The position numbers and the translations under genes were made by a program. Below the pieces are notes generated by a model. The model ran no database searches, had not been told where the DNA came from, and saw only the letters and a program-made list of their open reading frames with translations. From Streptomyces seoulensis (GTDB lineage: Bacteria > Actinomycetota > Actinomycetes > Streptomycetales > Streptomycetaceae), in the NCBI RefSeq assembly GCF_022846655.1, contig NZ_AP025667.1:471001-535000 (forward strand): a stretch of 64,000 nucleotides of DNA, written 5' to 3'. Position 1 is the stretch's first letter. Each line of letters starts with the position of its first letter. Of the stretch, positions 7,699 to 15,687 are shown one piece after another.

Positions 7699-9261
7699 GT
7701 GTTCCACAGCCCGTACGCCGAGGTCCCGCCCGTCGAACTGCCCATCCACGACGCCGTCCTGGGCGGCGCCGCCGCCTTCGGGGACCGGCCCGCGCTGGTC
7801 GACGGGGTGGACGGCACCACCGTCACCTACGCCCAACTCGACTCGCTGCACCGGAGACTGGCCGCTGCCCTCGCCGAGGCCGGGGTGCGCAAGGGTGACG
7901 TGCTCGCCCTGCACAGCCCCAACACCATCGCCTTCCCGCTCGCGTTCTACGCGGCCACCCGGGCGGGCGCGACCGTCACCACCGCCCACCCGCTGGCCAC
8001 CCCCAAGGAGCTGGCCGGACAGCTCGCCGACAGCTCGGCCCGCTGGCTGATCACCGTCTCCCCGCTGCTGCCGACAGCCCGCAGAGCCGCCGAACTGGCG
8101 GGCGGGATCAGGGAGATCATCGTCTGCGACCAGGCGCCCGGCCACCGTTCGCTGACCGAACTGCTCACCACCGGCGCCCCCGAACCGGACGTCACCGTCG
8201 ACCCGGCCGAGGACGTGGCCGCGCTGCCGTACTCCTCGGGCACCACCGGCACCCCCAAGGGGGTGATGCTCACCCACCGGCAGATCGCCACCAACCTCGC
8301 CCAACTGGAGCCCGCCGTGAGCGTGGAGCCCGGCGACCGCATTCTGGCCGTGCTCCCGTTCTTCCACATATACGGCCTCACCGCCCTGATGAACGCGCCC
8401 CTCCGGAAGGGCGCCACGGTGGTCGTGCTGCCCCGCTTCGAGCTGGACACCTTCCTCGCGGCGATCGAGACCCACCGCATCACCGGCCTGTACGTCGCCC
8501 CGCCGATCGTGCTCGCCCTCGCCAAGCACCCCTCGGTCGCCCGCCGCGACCTGTCCTCGCTGAAGTACGTGATCAGCGCCGCCGCCCCGCTGGACGCTAC
8601 GCTCGCCGCGGCCTGCGCCGACCGGCTCGGCCTACCGCCGCTGGGCCAGGCGTACGGCATGACGGAGCTGTCGCCCGGCACCCACGTGGTCCCGCTCGCC
8701 CACCTGCGCGACGCGCCGCCCGGCACGGTCGGCAGGCTCATCGCCGGCACCGAGATGCGGATCGTCTCCCTCGACGACCCCGGCAAGGACCTCGGCACCG
8801 GCGAGCGCGGCGAGATCCTGATCCGGGGCCCGCAGATCATGAAGGGCTACCTGGGCCGCCCCGACGCCACGGCCGCGCTGATCGACGCCGACGGCTGGCT
8901 GCACACCGGCGACGTCGGCCAAGTGGACGCCGACGGCTGGCTGTTCGTGGTGGACCGGGTGAAGGAACTCATCAAGTACAAGGGGTTCCAGGTGGCCCCC
9001 GCCGAACTGGAGGCCCTGCTGCTCACCCACCCCGGCATCGCCGACGCGGCCGTGATCGGCGTCGTCGACGAGGAGGGCAACGAGGCCCCGCACGCCTTCG
9101 TCGTCCGCCGGCCCACCGCCCCGGACCTGAGCGCGAACGAGGTGATGCTGTACGTCGCCGAGCGCGTCGCACCCTACAAGCGGGTGCGCGGGGTCACCTT
9201 CACCGACGGCGTGCCCCGCGCCGCCTCCGGCAAGATCCTGCGCAGGGAGCTGCGCCCATGA
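7699..9261 (+). CDS. AMP-dependent acyl-CoA synthetase, 4-coumarate:CoA ligase family
   Basis: A 520-residue ANL-superfamily ligase that activates a carboxylic acid as acyl-adenylate and then acyl-CoA. The P-loop YSSGTTGTPKGVMLTH is near residue 180, followed by FFHIYGLTALM, YGMTELSPGTH, DGWLHTGDVG with the ATP-binding aspartate, VDRVKELIKYKGFQV and the C-terminal lysine in ASGKILRRELRP. The overall pattern is that of plant 4CL-like ligases rather than long-chain FadD. GTG 7699 is preceded by GGAGGAACC, so this start is well supported. The stop overlaps the ATG of the hydratase (ATGA at 9258-9261). In the operon it probably makes the entry CoA ester, the role AtuH plays in Pseudomonas. Confidence 0.9.
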   Translation: MFHSPYAEVPPVELPIHDAVLGGAAAFGDRPALVDGVDGTTVTYAQLDSLHRRLAAALAEAGVRKGDVLALHSPNTIAFPLAFYAATRAGATVTTAHPLATPKELAGQLADSSARWLITVSPLLPTARRAAELAGGIREIIVCDQAPGHRSLTELLTTGAPEPDVTVDPAEDVAALPYSSGTTGTPKGVMLTHRQIATNLAQLEPAVSVEPGDRILAVLPFFHIYGLTALMNAPLRKGATVVVLPRFELDTFLAAIETHRITGLYVAPPIVLALAKHPSVARRDLSSLKYVISAAAPLDATLAAACADRLGLPPLGQAYGMTELSPGTHVVPLAHLRDAPPGTVGRLIAGTEMRIVSLDDPGKDLGTGERGEILIRGPQIMKGYLGRPDATAALIDADGWLHTGDVGQVDADGWLFVVDRVKELIKYKGFQVAPAELEALLLTHPGIADAAVIGVVDEEGNEAPHAFVVRRPTAPDLSANEVMLYVAERVAPYKRVRGVTFTDGVPRAASGKILRRELRP

Positions 9262-9992
9262 CCCTCGTCGCACGCACCCGCGGCCGTGCCGTGGAGACGC
9301 TCGGCCTGGACTCCCCGGACACCCGCAACGCCCTCTCCGCGCCGCTGGTCGCCGAACTCACGGACGCCCTGGCCGACTGTGCGAAGGACCCCGGTGTCCG
9401 GGCGGTCGTCCTCACCCACACCGGCAACACCTTCTGCGCCGGAGCCGACCTGCGCGACCCGCCCCACCCGGACGCCCTGGTCGGCCTGTTGCGGCAGCTC
9501 GTGGAGCTGCCCAAGCCGGTCGTCGCCCGGATCACCGGGCACGTCCGCGCGGGCGGGCTGGGACTGGTCGGCGCCTGCGACATCGCGGCATCCTCGGCCG
9601 GTGCCACGTTCGCCTTCACCGAGGTCCGCATCGGGGTCGCCCCGGCCGTGATCTCCCTGCCGCTGCTCCCGCGCACCGACCCGCGTGCGCTCGCCCGCTT
9701 CTACCTCACCGGCGAGCGCTTCGGCCCCGCCGAGGCGGTACGGCTCGGCCTGCTCACGCTCACCGGCGACGACGTGGACGAGGCGCTCGCCCCCGTCCTG
9801 GACGGCCTGCGCCGCTCCTCGCCCGAGGCCCTGGCCGCGACGAAGGGCCTGCTCACGGCTAGGGTGCTGGAGACGTTCGACCGGGACGCGGGCCGGCTCA
9901 CCGCGCTCTCGGCCCGGCTGTTCTCCGCCCCCGAGGCCAGGGAGGGGATGACGGCCTTCCTGGAGAGACGGGATGCGGCATGGGTGGTGTGA
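9258..9992 (+). CDS. Enoyl-CoA hydratase/isomerase family protein
   Basis: A 244-residue crotonase-fold protein. The oxyanion-hole segments are GNTFCAGADL (about residue 60) and HVRAGGLGLVGACDIA (about 98). The FTEVRIGVAPAVIS segment holds the glutamate that corresponds to one catalytic acid in hydratases. It is coupled to the ligase by an ATGA overlap. In an Atu/Liu-type pathway it would hydrate the carboxylated glutaconyl-CoA product. The N-terminus is slightly short (the first strand begins at residue 2), but the start is fixed by the overlap. Confidence 0.87.
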   Translation: MTLVARTRGRAVETLGLDSPDTRNALSAPLVAELTDALADCAKDPGVRAVVLTHTGNTFCAGADLRDPPHPDALVGLLRQLVELPKPVVARITGHVRAGGLGLVGACDIAASSAGATFAFTEVRIGVAPAVISLPLLPRTDPRALARFYLTGERFGPAEAVRLGLLTLTGDDVDEALAPVLDGLRRSSPEALAATKGLLTARVLETFDRDAGRLTALSARLFSAPEAREGMTAFLERRDAAWVV

Positions 9993-10585
9993 GTACGACG
10001 GAACGCGACCGCGTACCCAAGCAGGACCGCAGCCGGGCCACCCGGCTGCGGCTGCTGGAGGCCGCCGTGGCCTGCCTCGCCGAACACGGCTGGGCGGGCT
10101 CCACGGTCTCGGTCGTCGCCGAGCGCGCGGGCGTCTCGCGCGGTGCGGCCCAGCACCACTTCCCCACCCGCGAGGACCTGTTCACGGCGGCCGTCGAGTA
10201 CGTCGCCGAACGCCGCTCCAGCGCGCTGCGCGACCTGTTCCCGGAGGGCGCCGCCGACCGCCGGGCCGTGGTCCACGCCCTCGTCGGCCTGTACACGGGC
10301 CCGCTCTTCCGGGCCGCGCTCCAGCTCTGGGTGGCCGCCGCCAACGAGGAGCAGCTCCGCGGCCGGGTGACCGAGCTGGAGGCCCGCGTCGGCCGCGAGA
10401 GCCACCGGATCGCCGTGGAACTCCTCGGCGCCGACGAGTCCCGGCCCGGCGTGCGCGAGAGCGTGCAGGGCCTGCTCGACATGGCGCGCGGGCTCGGCCT
10501 CGCCACCCTCCTCACCGACGACACCGCCCGCCGCGAGCGGGTCGTGGCCCAGTGGGCGGCCCTGCTGGACGACGCCCTCGGCTGA
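9980..10585 (+). CDS. TetR-family transcriptional regulator
   Basis: A 201-residue TetR protein. The N-terminal helix-turn-helix spans about residues 20-62 (TVSVVAERAGVSRGAAQHHF is the DNA-binding core). The ligand-binding domain is alpha-helical and carries a C-terminal LLDMARGLGLATLL segment common in actinobacterial acyl-CoA-catabolism repressors. It overlaps the hydratase stop by 13 bases if ATG 9980 is used. GTG 9989 would give the usual GTGA coupling and is equally possible. As the last gene of the catabolic operon it is the likely pathway-specific repressor, with an acyl-CoA intermediate as the probable inducer (inference). Confidence 0.85.
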   Translation: MGGVSTTERDRVPKQDRSRATRLRLLEAAVACLAEHGWAGSTVSVVAERAGVSRGAAQHHFPTREDLFTAAVEYVAERRSSALRDLFPEGAADRRAVVHALVGLYTGPLFRAALQLWVAAANEEQLRGRVTELEARVGRESHRIAVELLGADESRPGVRESVQGLLDMARGLGLATLLTDDTARRERVVAQWAALLDDALG

Positions 10586-10639
10586 GCCTGGACCATAAGG
10601 GCAGTGACCGGCGTCACACTCGAAATCGAAGGCCCGCAG

Positions 10640-10645
10640 TACTCT
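10640..10645 (+). promoter_or_regulatory. -10 element (TACTCT) of a leaderless leader-peptide transcript
   Basis: TACTCT fits the actinobacterial TANNNT -10 consensus. It ends 6 bases before the ATG at 10652, so transcription would start at or next to the start codon, with no room for a ribosome site. No good -35 is visible (GTCACA at 10613-10618 is too far upstream). Confidence 0.55.
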
Positions 10646-10651
10646 GGACCC

Positions 10652-10729
10652 ATGCTTCCGATGCTCGTCCGACGCCGCCACGTGGATTACGTGCGCGTCA
10701 CGAGCATGGGCTGTCGGCGCTCCGCCTGA
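10652..10729 (+). CDS. Small leader peptide (25 aa) with RRRHVDYVRV and a late Cys
   Basis: The peptide starts MLPMLVRRRHVDYVRVTSMG and ends CRRSA. Actinobacterial genomes carry a family of short (about 20-30 residue) putative leader peptides with the pattern RRHVD-x-xRV and a cysteine just before the C-terminal arginines. Many sit upstream of sulfur-related genes. The start is 6 bases after a TACTCT -10 box, consistent with leaderless translation. About 100 bases separate its stop from the oxygenase start at 10830, enough room for an attenuator. Its role as a cis-acting sensor (perhaps of cysteine or charged tRNA-Cys) is inference from family context. Confidence 0.65.
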   Translation: MLPMLVRRRHVDYVRVTSMGCRRSA

Positions 10730-10829
10730 TCCAGCCCCCTTCTTCTCGTCTTTCTTCTCTTCGTCCGGCACCAGGGGGCCGCCACACCCCTCGCGGCTGC
10801 CCGTGCCCCGTACACCTCGCGGACGCACC

Positions 10830-11858
10830 ATGACGAATCACGCGACGAATCCGTCGTACGCCCAGCTCCCGATCATCGACCTCTCGGCCGCCGACCGCGG
10901 CCCCGAGGAACGGGCCCGCTTCCATGCCCGGCTGCACGGCGCCGCCCATGACGTGGGCTTCTTCCAGTTGACCGGGCACGGCGTGACCCGGGCCGAGACC
11001 GATGCCCTGACCTCCGCCATGCGGGCCTTCTTCGCGCTGCCCGAGGCCGACCGGCTCGCCCTGGACAACATCAACTCCCCCCACTTCAGGGGCTACACCC
11101 GCACCGGCGACGAGCGCACCGGCGGCGCCCGCGACTGGCGCGACCAGCTCGACATCGGCGCCGAACGCCCGGCCCGCCTGCCCGGCCCCGGCGAGCCGCC
11201 GTACTGGTGGCTGCAGGGCCCCAACCAGTGGCCCGCCGCGCTGCCCGAGCTGCGCGGCGCCGCGCTCGCCTGGATCGACAAGCTCAGCGCGGTCGCCCAG
11301 CGCCTGCTGCGCGAACTGCTCACCGCCATCGGCGCCCCGGCCGGCTTCTACGACCCGGTCTTCGGCGCCCACGCCCACCCGCACCTCAAGCTGGTCCGCT
11401 ACCCCGGCAGCGCGGGCGACGGCACCGACCAGGGCGTCGGCGCCCACAAGGACTACGGCTTCCTCACCCTGCTCCTCCAGGACACGGTCGGCGGCCTCCA
11501 GGTCCAGCGCGCGGACGGCCGCTTTCACGAAGTCCCGCCGCTGGACGGCGCGTTCGTGGTCAACCTGGGCGAACTCCTGGAGGTGGCCACCAACGGCTAC
11601 CTGGTGGCCACGAACCACCGCGTGGTGAGCCCGCCCGCGGCCACCGAACGCTTCTCGGTCCCCTTCTTCTACAACCCGAGCCTGGACGCGAAGATCGCCC
11701 CGCTGCCCTTCCCGCACGCGGAGCGTGCACCTGGGGTCAGCACGGACCCGTCCAACCCGCTCTTCGCGGAGTACGGCTACAACGAGCTGAAGGGCAAGCT
11801 CCGGGCGCACCCGCTGGTGGCGGAGAGACACCACGCCTCTCTACTGGCGCCCGCGTAG
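10830..11858 (+). CDS. 2-oxoglutarate/Fe(II)-dependent oxygenase (isopenicillin N synthase-like)
   Basis: A 342-residue cytosolic non-haem iron oxygenase. The N-terminal DIOX_N domain (LPIIDLSAADR, then GFFQLTGHGV) is followed by the 2OG-FeII jelly roll. The iron ligands are the HxD of GVGAHKDYGFLTLL and the histidine of ATNHRVVSP, and the 2OG-binding arginine is in ERFSVPFFYNPS. The length is normal for the family. The ATG at 10830 is chosen because the conserved segment starts about 13 residues later; GTG 10803 in the same frame is an alternative. It follows a Cys-containing leader peptide, hinting at regulation by attenuation and a sulfur- or thiol-linked substrate. The substrate itself is unknown. 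Confidence 0.87.
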   Translation: MTNHATNPSYAQLPIIDLSAADRGPEERARFHARLHGAAHDVGFFQLTGHGVTRAETDALTSAMRAFFALPEADRLALDNINSPHFRGYTRTGDERTGGARDWRDQLDIGAERPARLPGPGEPPYWWLQGPNQWPAALPELRGAALAWIDKLSAVAQRLLRELLTAIGAPAGFYDPVFGAHAHPHLKLVRYPGSAGDGTDQGVGAHKDYGFLTLLLQDTVGGLQVQRADGRFHEVPPLDGAFVVNLGELLEVATNGYLVATNHRVVSPPAATERFSVPFFYNPSLDAKIAPLPFPHAERAPGVSTDPSNPLFAEYGYNELKGKLRAHPLVAERHHASLLAPA

Positions 11859-11867
11859 GTGTTCCTG

Positions 11868-11925
11868 AGGGGCGCGGGGAACCGCGCGACCAGCCACGAC
11901 GGCGAGTCGGCCGCCCCCGCGCCCC
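11868..11925. terminator. Hairpin built on copy 2 of the GGGGCGCGGGG repeat
   Basis: GGGGCGCGGGG (11869-11879) pairs perfectly with CCCCGCGCCCC (11915-11925). The left 33 bases match 6429-6461. It sits between the convergent oxygenase and citrate synthase genes, where it can serve as a terminator for both strands. No U-tract follows, as usual in Streptomyces. Confidence 0.7.
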
Positions 11926-11936
11926 AGCCGGCCCAC

Positions 11937-13037
11937 TCAGTGGGCGATGTTCGCGTACCCCGAGATGTCGGACGGCTTCCGGGTCCCCGGCCCCACGTAC
12001 TCGGCAGAGGGCCGCACCAGCCGCCCCGTCCGCTTCTGTTCGAGGATGTGTGCCGACCACCCAGCGGTGCGCGCACACGTGAACATGGACGTGAACATGT
12101 GCGAGGGCACCTCCGCGAAGTCGAGCATGATCGCCGCCCAGAACTCCACGTTGGTGGCCAGCACACGGTCCGGCCGCCGGTTGTGCAACTCCTCCAGCGC
12201 CGCCTTCTCCAGCGCCTCCGCGATCTCGAACCGAGGCGCCCCCAGCTCACGCGCGGTCCGCCGCAGCACACGCGCACGGGGGTCCTCGGCCCGGTAGACC
12301 CGGTGCCCGAACCCCATCAGCCGCTCACCCCGGTCCAGCGCCTTCTTCACGTACCCGACGGCGTCACCGGTCCGCTCGATCTCCTCGATCATCCCGAGCA
12401 CCCGCGAGGGGGCACCGCCGTGCAGCGGGCCGGACATCGCGCCCACCGCCCCCGACAGCGCGGCGGAGACGTCCGCCCCGGTGGAGGCGATCACCCGCGC
12501 GGTGAAGGTGGAGGCGTTCATGCCGTGTTCGGCGGCCGAGGTCCAGTACGCGTCGACGGCGGCGACATGCTTGGGGTCGGGCTCCCCACGCCAGCGGATC
12601 ATGAACCGCTCCACGACCGACCCGGCCTTGTCGATCTCACGCTGCGGCACCATCGGCAGCCCCTGCCCGCGCGCGGACTGGGCGACGTAGGACAGGGCCA
12701 TGACGGCGGCGCGTGCGAGGTCGTCGCGGGCCTGCTCGGCGTCGATGTCCAGCAGCGGGCGCAGCCCCCACACCGGCGCCAGCATGGCGAGCGCGGACTG
12801 CACGTCCACCCGGATGTCACCGGAGTGCACGGGGATCGGGAACGGCTCGGCGGCCGGCAGACCGGGCGCGAAGGCGCCGTCCACCAGCAGTCCCCACACG
12901 TTCCCGAAGGACACGTGCCCCACGAGGTCCTCGATGTCGACGCCCCGGTAGCGGAGGGACCCGCCCTCCTTGTCCGGTTCGGCGATCTCGGTCTCGAACG
13001 CGACGACTCCCTCTAGTCCGGGTACGAACGCGGACAT
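11937..13037 (-). CDS. Citrate synthase 2 (CitA-like)
   Basis: A 366-residue type II-like citrate synthase that condenses oxaloacetate and acetyl-CoA. The two active-site histidines are in GPLHGGAPSR and MGFGHRVYRAEDPRA. The third catalytic residue, Asp in most citrate synthases (NVDFY), is Glu298 here, in TNVEFWAAIML. I recall the same NVEFW in actinobacterial CitA proteins, so it looks like a subfamily trait rather than damage. The C-terminus has CARTAGWSAHILEQ and the conserved YVGPG. ATG 13037 is preceded by GAGGAGCC. It is divergent from pdxH across a region with a repeated palindrome (13137-13179). Confidence 0.9.
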   Translation of the reverse strand: MSAFVPGLEGVVAFETEIAEPDKEGGSLRYRGVDIEDLVGHVSFGNVWGLLVDGAFAPGLPAAEPFPIPVHSGDIRVDVQSALAMLAPVWGLRPLLDIDAEQARDDLARAAVMALSYVAQSARGQGLPMVPQREIDKAGSVVERFMIRWRGEPDPKHVAAVDAYWTSAAEHGMNASTFTARVIASTGADVSAALSGAVGAMSGPLHGGAPSRVLGMIEEIERTGDAVGYVKKALDRGERLMGFGHRVYRAEDPRARVLRRTARELGAPRFEIAEALEKAALEELHNRRPDRVLATNVEFWAAIMLDFAEVPSHMFTSMFTCARTAGWSAHILEQKRTGRLVRPSAEYVGPGTRKPSDISGYANIAH

Positions 13038-13136
13038 AAGGCGGCTCCTCAGTCTGGGTCGGCGGCGGTCATCACCGGTACTGCCCCACGCGTAAGGGGG
13101 TCACCCGTCACGGGAGGCGGGAACAGCACGATAGCC

Positions 13137-13179
13137 CTGAGTGCCACTCTTGGGGAGTCCTTGCGGCACTGAGTGCCAC
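13137..13179. promoter_or_regulatory. Repeated CTGAGTGCCAC element, probable operator
   Basis: CTGAGTGCCAC occurs at 13137-13147 and again at 13169-13179, 32 bases apart (three helical turns). The second copy is part of a perfect palindrome GGCACT-G-AGTGCC (13165-13177). The element lies in the only spacer between the divergent citrate synthase and pdxH genes. The cognate regulator is not identified. Confidence 0.5.
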
Positions 13180-13206
13180 GTTCGTGCGATGCGGCAGGAT
13201 GACCGG

Positions 13207-13899
13207 GTGACCGACCGCGATCTCACACCGCTGCCCGACCCGGCCGTAGATCCCGCGTTCATGCGCAAGCAGTACCAGGCGCGCGGGCTGGGCGAGGAGG
13301 AACTCGCCACGCACCCGATGGACCAGTTCGCCCGCTGGTTCGCGGACGCCGCCCGCGCGGCCGTCCACGGCACGCTCTACGAACCCAACGCCATGGTCGT
13401 CTCCACCGTGGGCCCCGACGGCCGCCCGAGCTCCCGCACGGTCCTGATGAAGGGCTACAACAGCGACGGCTTCGTCTTCTACACCAACTACGGCTCCCGC
13501 AAGGCCCGCGACCTGGCCGGGAACCCGTACGTCTCGCTGCTCTTCCCCTGGCATCCCGTCGCCCGGCAGGTGATCGTCGGCGGGGTCGCCCGGCGCACCG
13601 GCCGCGAGGAGACCGCCGCCTACTTCCGCAGCCGCCCGCACGGCTCCCAGCTCGGCGCCTGGGCCAGCGCCCAGTCCACGGTGATCGGCTCGCGCGACGT
13701 ACTGGACGGCGCCTACGCCGACCTCGCCGCCCGGTACCCGGAGGGCGAGGAGGTGCCGGTGCCGGAGCACTGGGGCGGATTCCGGGTCGCGCCGGAGACG
13801 GTGGAGTTCTGGCAGGGCCGGGAGAACCGGCTGCACGACCGGCTCCGCTACACCGCCGCGCCGGACGGCTCCTGGACGACGGAGCGGCTGAGCCCCTAG
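13207..13899 (+). CDS. pdxH: Pyridoxamine 5'-phosphate oxidase
   Basis: A 230-residue FMN-dependent oxidase that makes pyridoxal 5'-phosphate, the last step of vitamin B6 salvage. Substrate-binding residues are seen in [14 protein letters not shown] near the N-terminus. The core includes [62 protein letters not shown] and, at the C-terminus, [17 protein letters not shown], which is diagnostic for PdxH. GTG 13207 is preferred because AGGA lies 8-9 bases before it; ATG 13189 has no ribosome site. It is divergent from the citrate synthase gene. It is the true PdxH of the window, while the gene at 36356-37033 is a more distant paralogue. Confidence 0.92.
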   Translation: MTDRDLTPLPDPAVDPAFMRKQYQARGLGEEELATHPMDQFARWFADAARAAVHGTLYEPNAMVVSTVGPDGRPSSRTVLMKGYNSDGFVFYTNYGSRKARDLAGNPYVSLLFPWHPVARQVIVGGVARRTGREETAAYFRSRPHGSQLGAWASAQSTVIGSRDVLDGAYADLAARYPEGEEVPVPEHWGGFRVAPETVEFWQGRENRLHDRLRYTAAPDGSWTTERLSP

Positions 13900-14277
13900 A
13901 GGGCGCGCACACGGAACGACCCGCGAGTTCTGGTTCCTCCGCCGGGTGGCGGGGGAGCCGGCCGGACGTACCGGCGAACTCGCGGGTCGGGTGACTGCCT
14001 GGGATTGGGCCGGCCGCACGCTTGGATCACGCGCTGGTCCGGCACCGCACTCGGTGTGGTGACGGGCCGCTAGCCCGCAGCCACCTCACGCGTCCGGTTT
14101 CCGTACATCTGCCGAACCACCTCCCTTCCGTGTGCCGTCAGCCTAAGAAGGCGGGCACCCGCGGTTCAACTGATTTTCGCCGCCGCAATCTGGCGGAACG
14201 GCGTGTGGGCTGGGTCACGGTCGAGTTGAATGACCATCGACGCCGTCAGCCGGACGGATCGTGCAAGGGGGACCAGG
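13900..14277. other. 378-base intergenic region with a long inverted repeat
   Basis: No credible gene is seen. CGACCCGCGAGTTC (13917-13930) is perfectly complementary to GAACTCGCGGGTCG (13976-13989), with a 45-base loop that has its own GCCGG/CCGGC pairing. It is close enough to the pdxH stop to act as its terminator. The remaining 290 bases up to the PAS gene must hold that gene's promoter, but I could not pick a convincing -35/-10 pair. Confidence 0.55.
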
Positions 14278-15642
14278 GTGAGTGCTTCCCGGCGCAGTGG
14301 GACCACCGACGAGCTGGGACCGGAGGAACCGGGCGGCGCCGATCTGCTCGCCGCCCTGCTGGACGGCATGGACGCCGCCCTGTGCGCCTTCGACGCCGAC
14401 GGCACCGTCACCCACTGGAACCGCGAGGCGACACGCATCCTGGGCTGGAGCGCCGCCGAGGCGGTCGGACGGCCCGGCTTCGACGGCTGGGCGGTGCGCA
14501 GCGCCGACGCCGAGGAGGTCCGGGGGCGACTGCGGTCCGCGATGCGCGCGGCCGGCCGCCAGGTCCACGAGTTCGCCCTCGTCACCAAGGACGGCCGCCG
14601 GGTCCTCGTACGCACCCAGTCGGCCGCCGTGCGCGGGCCGGACGGCCGTCCGGCGGGCCTGTACTGCGCCTTCAGCGAGGTGCACACCCAGATCGACCTG
14701 GAACGGTCCATCGCGCTGAGCGAGGCCCTGTTCGAGGACGCGTCCTGGGGCGTCGTCCTCATCGACGCAGACCTGCGCCCGGCCGTCGTCAACGCGCACG
14801 CGGCCCGCGCCCTGGGCGTCGGGCGTACCGCCGCGCTCGGGCGTCCGCTGGGCGAACTGCTCACGCAGGGCGTGGAGGAGCTGGAGAACGCGCTCACCCA
14901 TGTGCTGGCGGAGGGCGCCCCGCCCGGACCGATCGAGCTGTGGGTGACCGTGCGCTCGGCCGAGGGGGAGCGGCGGCGCTGCTGGCGCAGCGGCTTCGTA
15001 CGGCTCGCCTCACCGCTGGGCCAGGAGCCGGTGCCGCTCGGCGTCGGCTGGCTCTTCCAGGACGTCACCGAGGCGCGGCAGGGTGAGCGCGAGGCGTCCC
15101 TGCTGCGCTTCCGCGCCAACCAGTTGCACCGCGCGGCCCGGGCCGCCGCCGAGTGCGAGGACCCCGCCGAAGCGGCCGTCGTCCACCTGGAGTTCGCCCT
15201 CGCGGGCTTCGCCGACCACGCCCTGCTGGACCGGCTGACCGACACGCGCGGGGAGACGGTACGTCTCGAGCGGCTCGCCGCCACGCCCGCCGGGACACCG
15301 GGCGCCGACGTCCACACGGGCCTGCCCGTCCGCTACGCCCCGGACCATCCGGCGCCCCGGTGCACCGAGCGCGGCGGTACCGTACGCGCGGACGTGGGGG
15401 GCGTTCCGGCCGAGCGGGCGCACGAGTGGGCGCGCACCCGGCACTGGCCCGCCGAGACGGCCCACGCGCTGTGCACCCCGCTGCGCAGCCGGGGCCGGAC
15501 CCTGGGCGTGCTGACCTTCCTGCGCGGCACGTCCCGCGACGGTTTCGACCGCTCGGACACGACCTACGCGGAAGAGGTGGCCGCGCGCATCGCGGGCGCG
15601 CTGGACCTGGCGGACGCGGTGGGCGGGACCAGGCAGGTATGA
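14278..15642 (+). CDS. PAS-PAS-GAF sensor protein
   Basis: A 454-residue soluble protein. A first PAS domain (about residues 25-140) starts LLDGMDAALCAFDADGTVTHWN and carries the usual GW-SAAEAVGRP stretch. A second PAS (about 155-285) starts ALFEDASWGVVLIDADLRPAVVN. A degenerate GAF domain (about 300-450) ends ALCTPLRSRGRTLGVLTFLR. No kinase, GGDEF or PP2C output domain is present, so it may signal through a partner; many Streptomyces relatives carry a C-terminal PP2C that is absent here. GTG 14278 is chosen because AAGGGGGA lies 5 bases upstream. ATG 14230 would add 16 residues without a ribosome site. Confidence 0.75.
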   Translation: MSASRRSGTTDELGPEEPGGADLLAALLDGMDAALCAFDADGTVTHWNREATRILGWSAAEAVGRPGFDGWAVRSADAEEVRGRLRSAMRAAGRQVHEFALVTKDGRRVLVRTQSAAVRGPDGRPAGLYCAFSEVHTQIDLERSIALSEALFEDASWGVVLIDADLRPAVVNAHAARALGVGRTAALGRPLGELLTQGVEELENALTHVLAEGAPPGPIELWVTVRSAEGERRRCWRSGFVRLASPLGQEPVPLGVGWLFQDVTEARQGEREASLLRFRANQLHRAARAAAECEDPAEAAVVHLEFALAGFADHALLDRLTDTRGETVRLERLAATPAGTPGADVHTGLPVRYAPDHPAPRCTERGGTVRADVGGVPAERAHEWARTRHWPAETAHALCTPLRSRGRTLGVLTFLRGTSRDGFDRSDTTYAEEVAARIAGALDLADAVGGTRQV

Positions 15643-15687
15643 ACCGCTGGGCGCGTCCAAGGGGACGGTGCTCCCGGTGGCGGCTCG

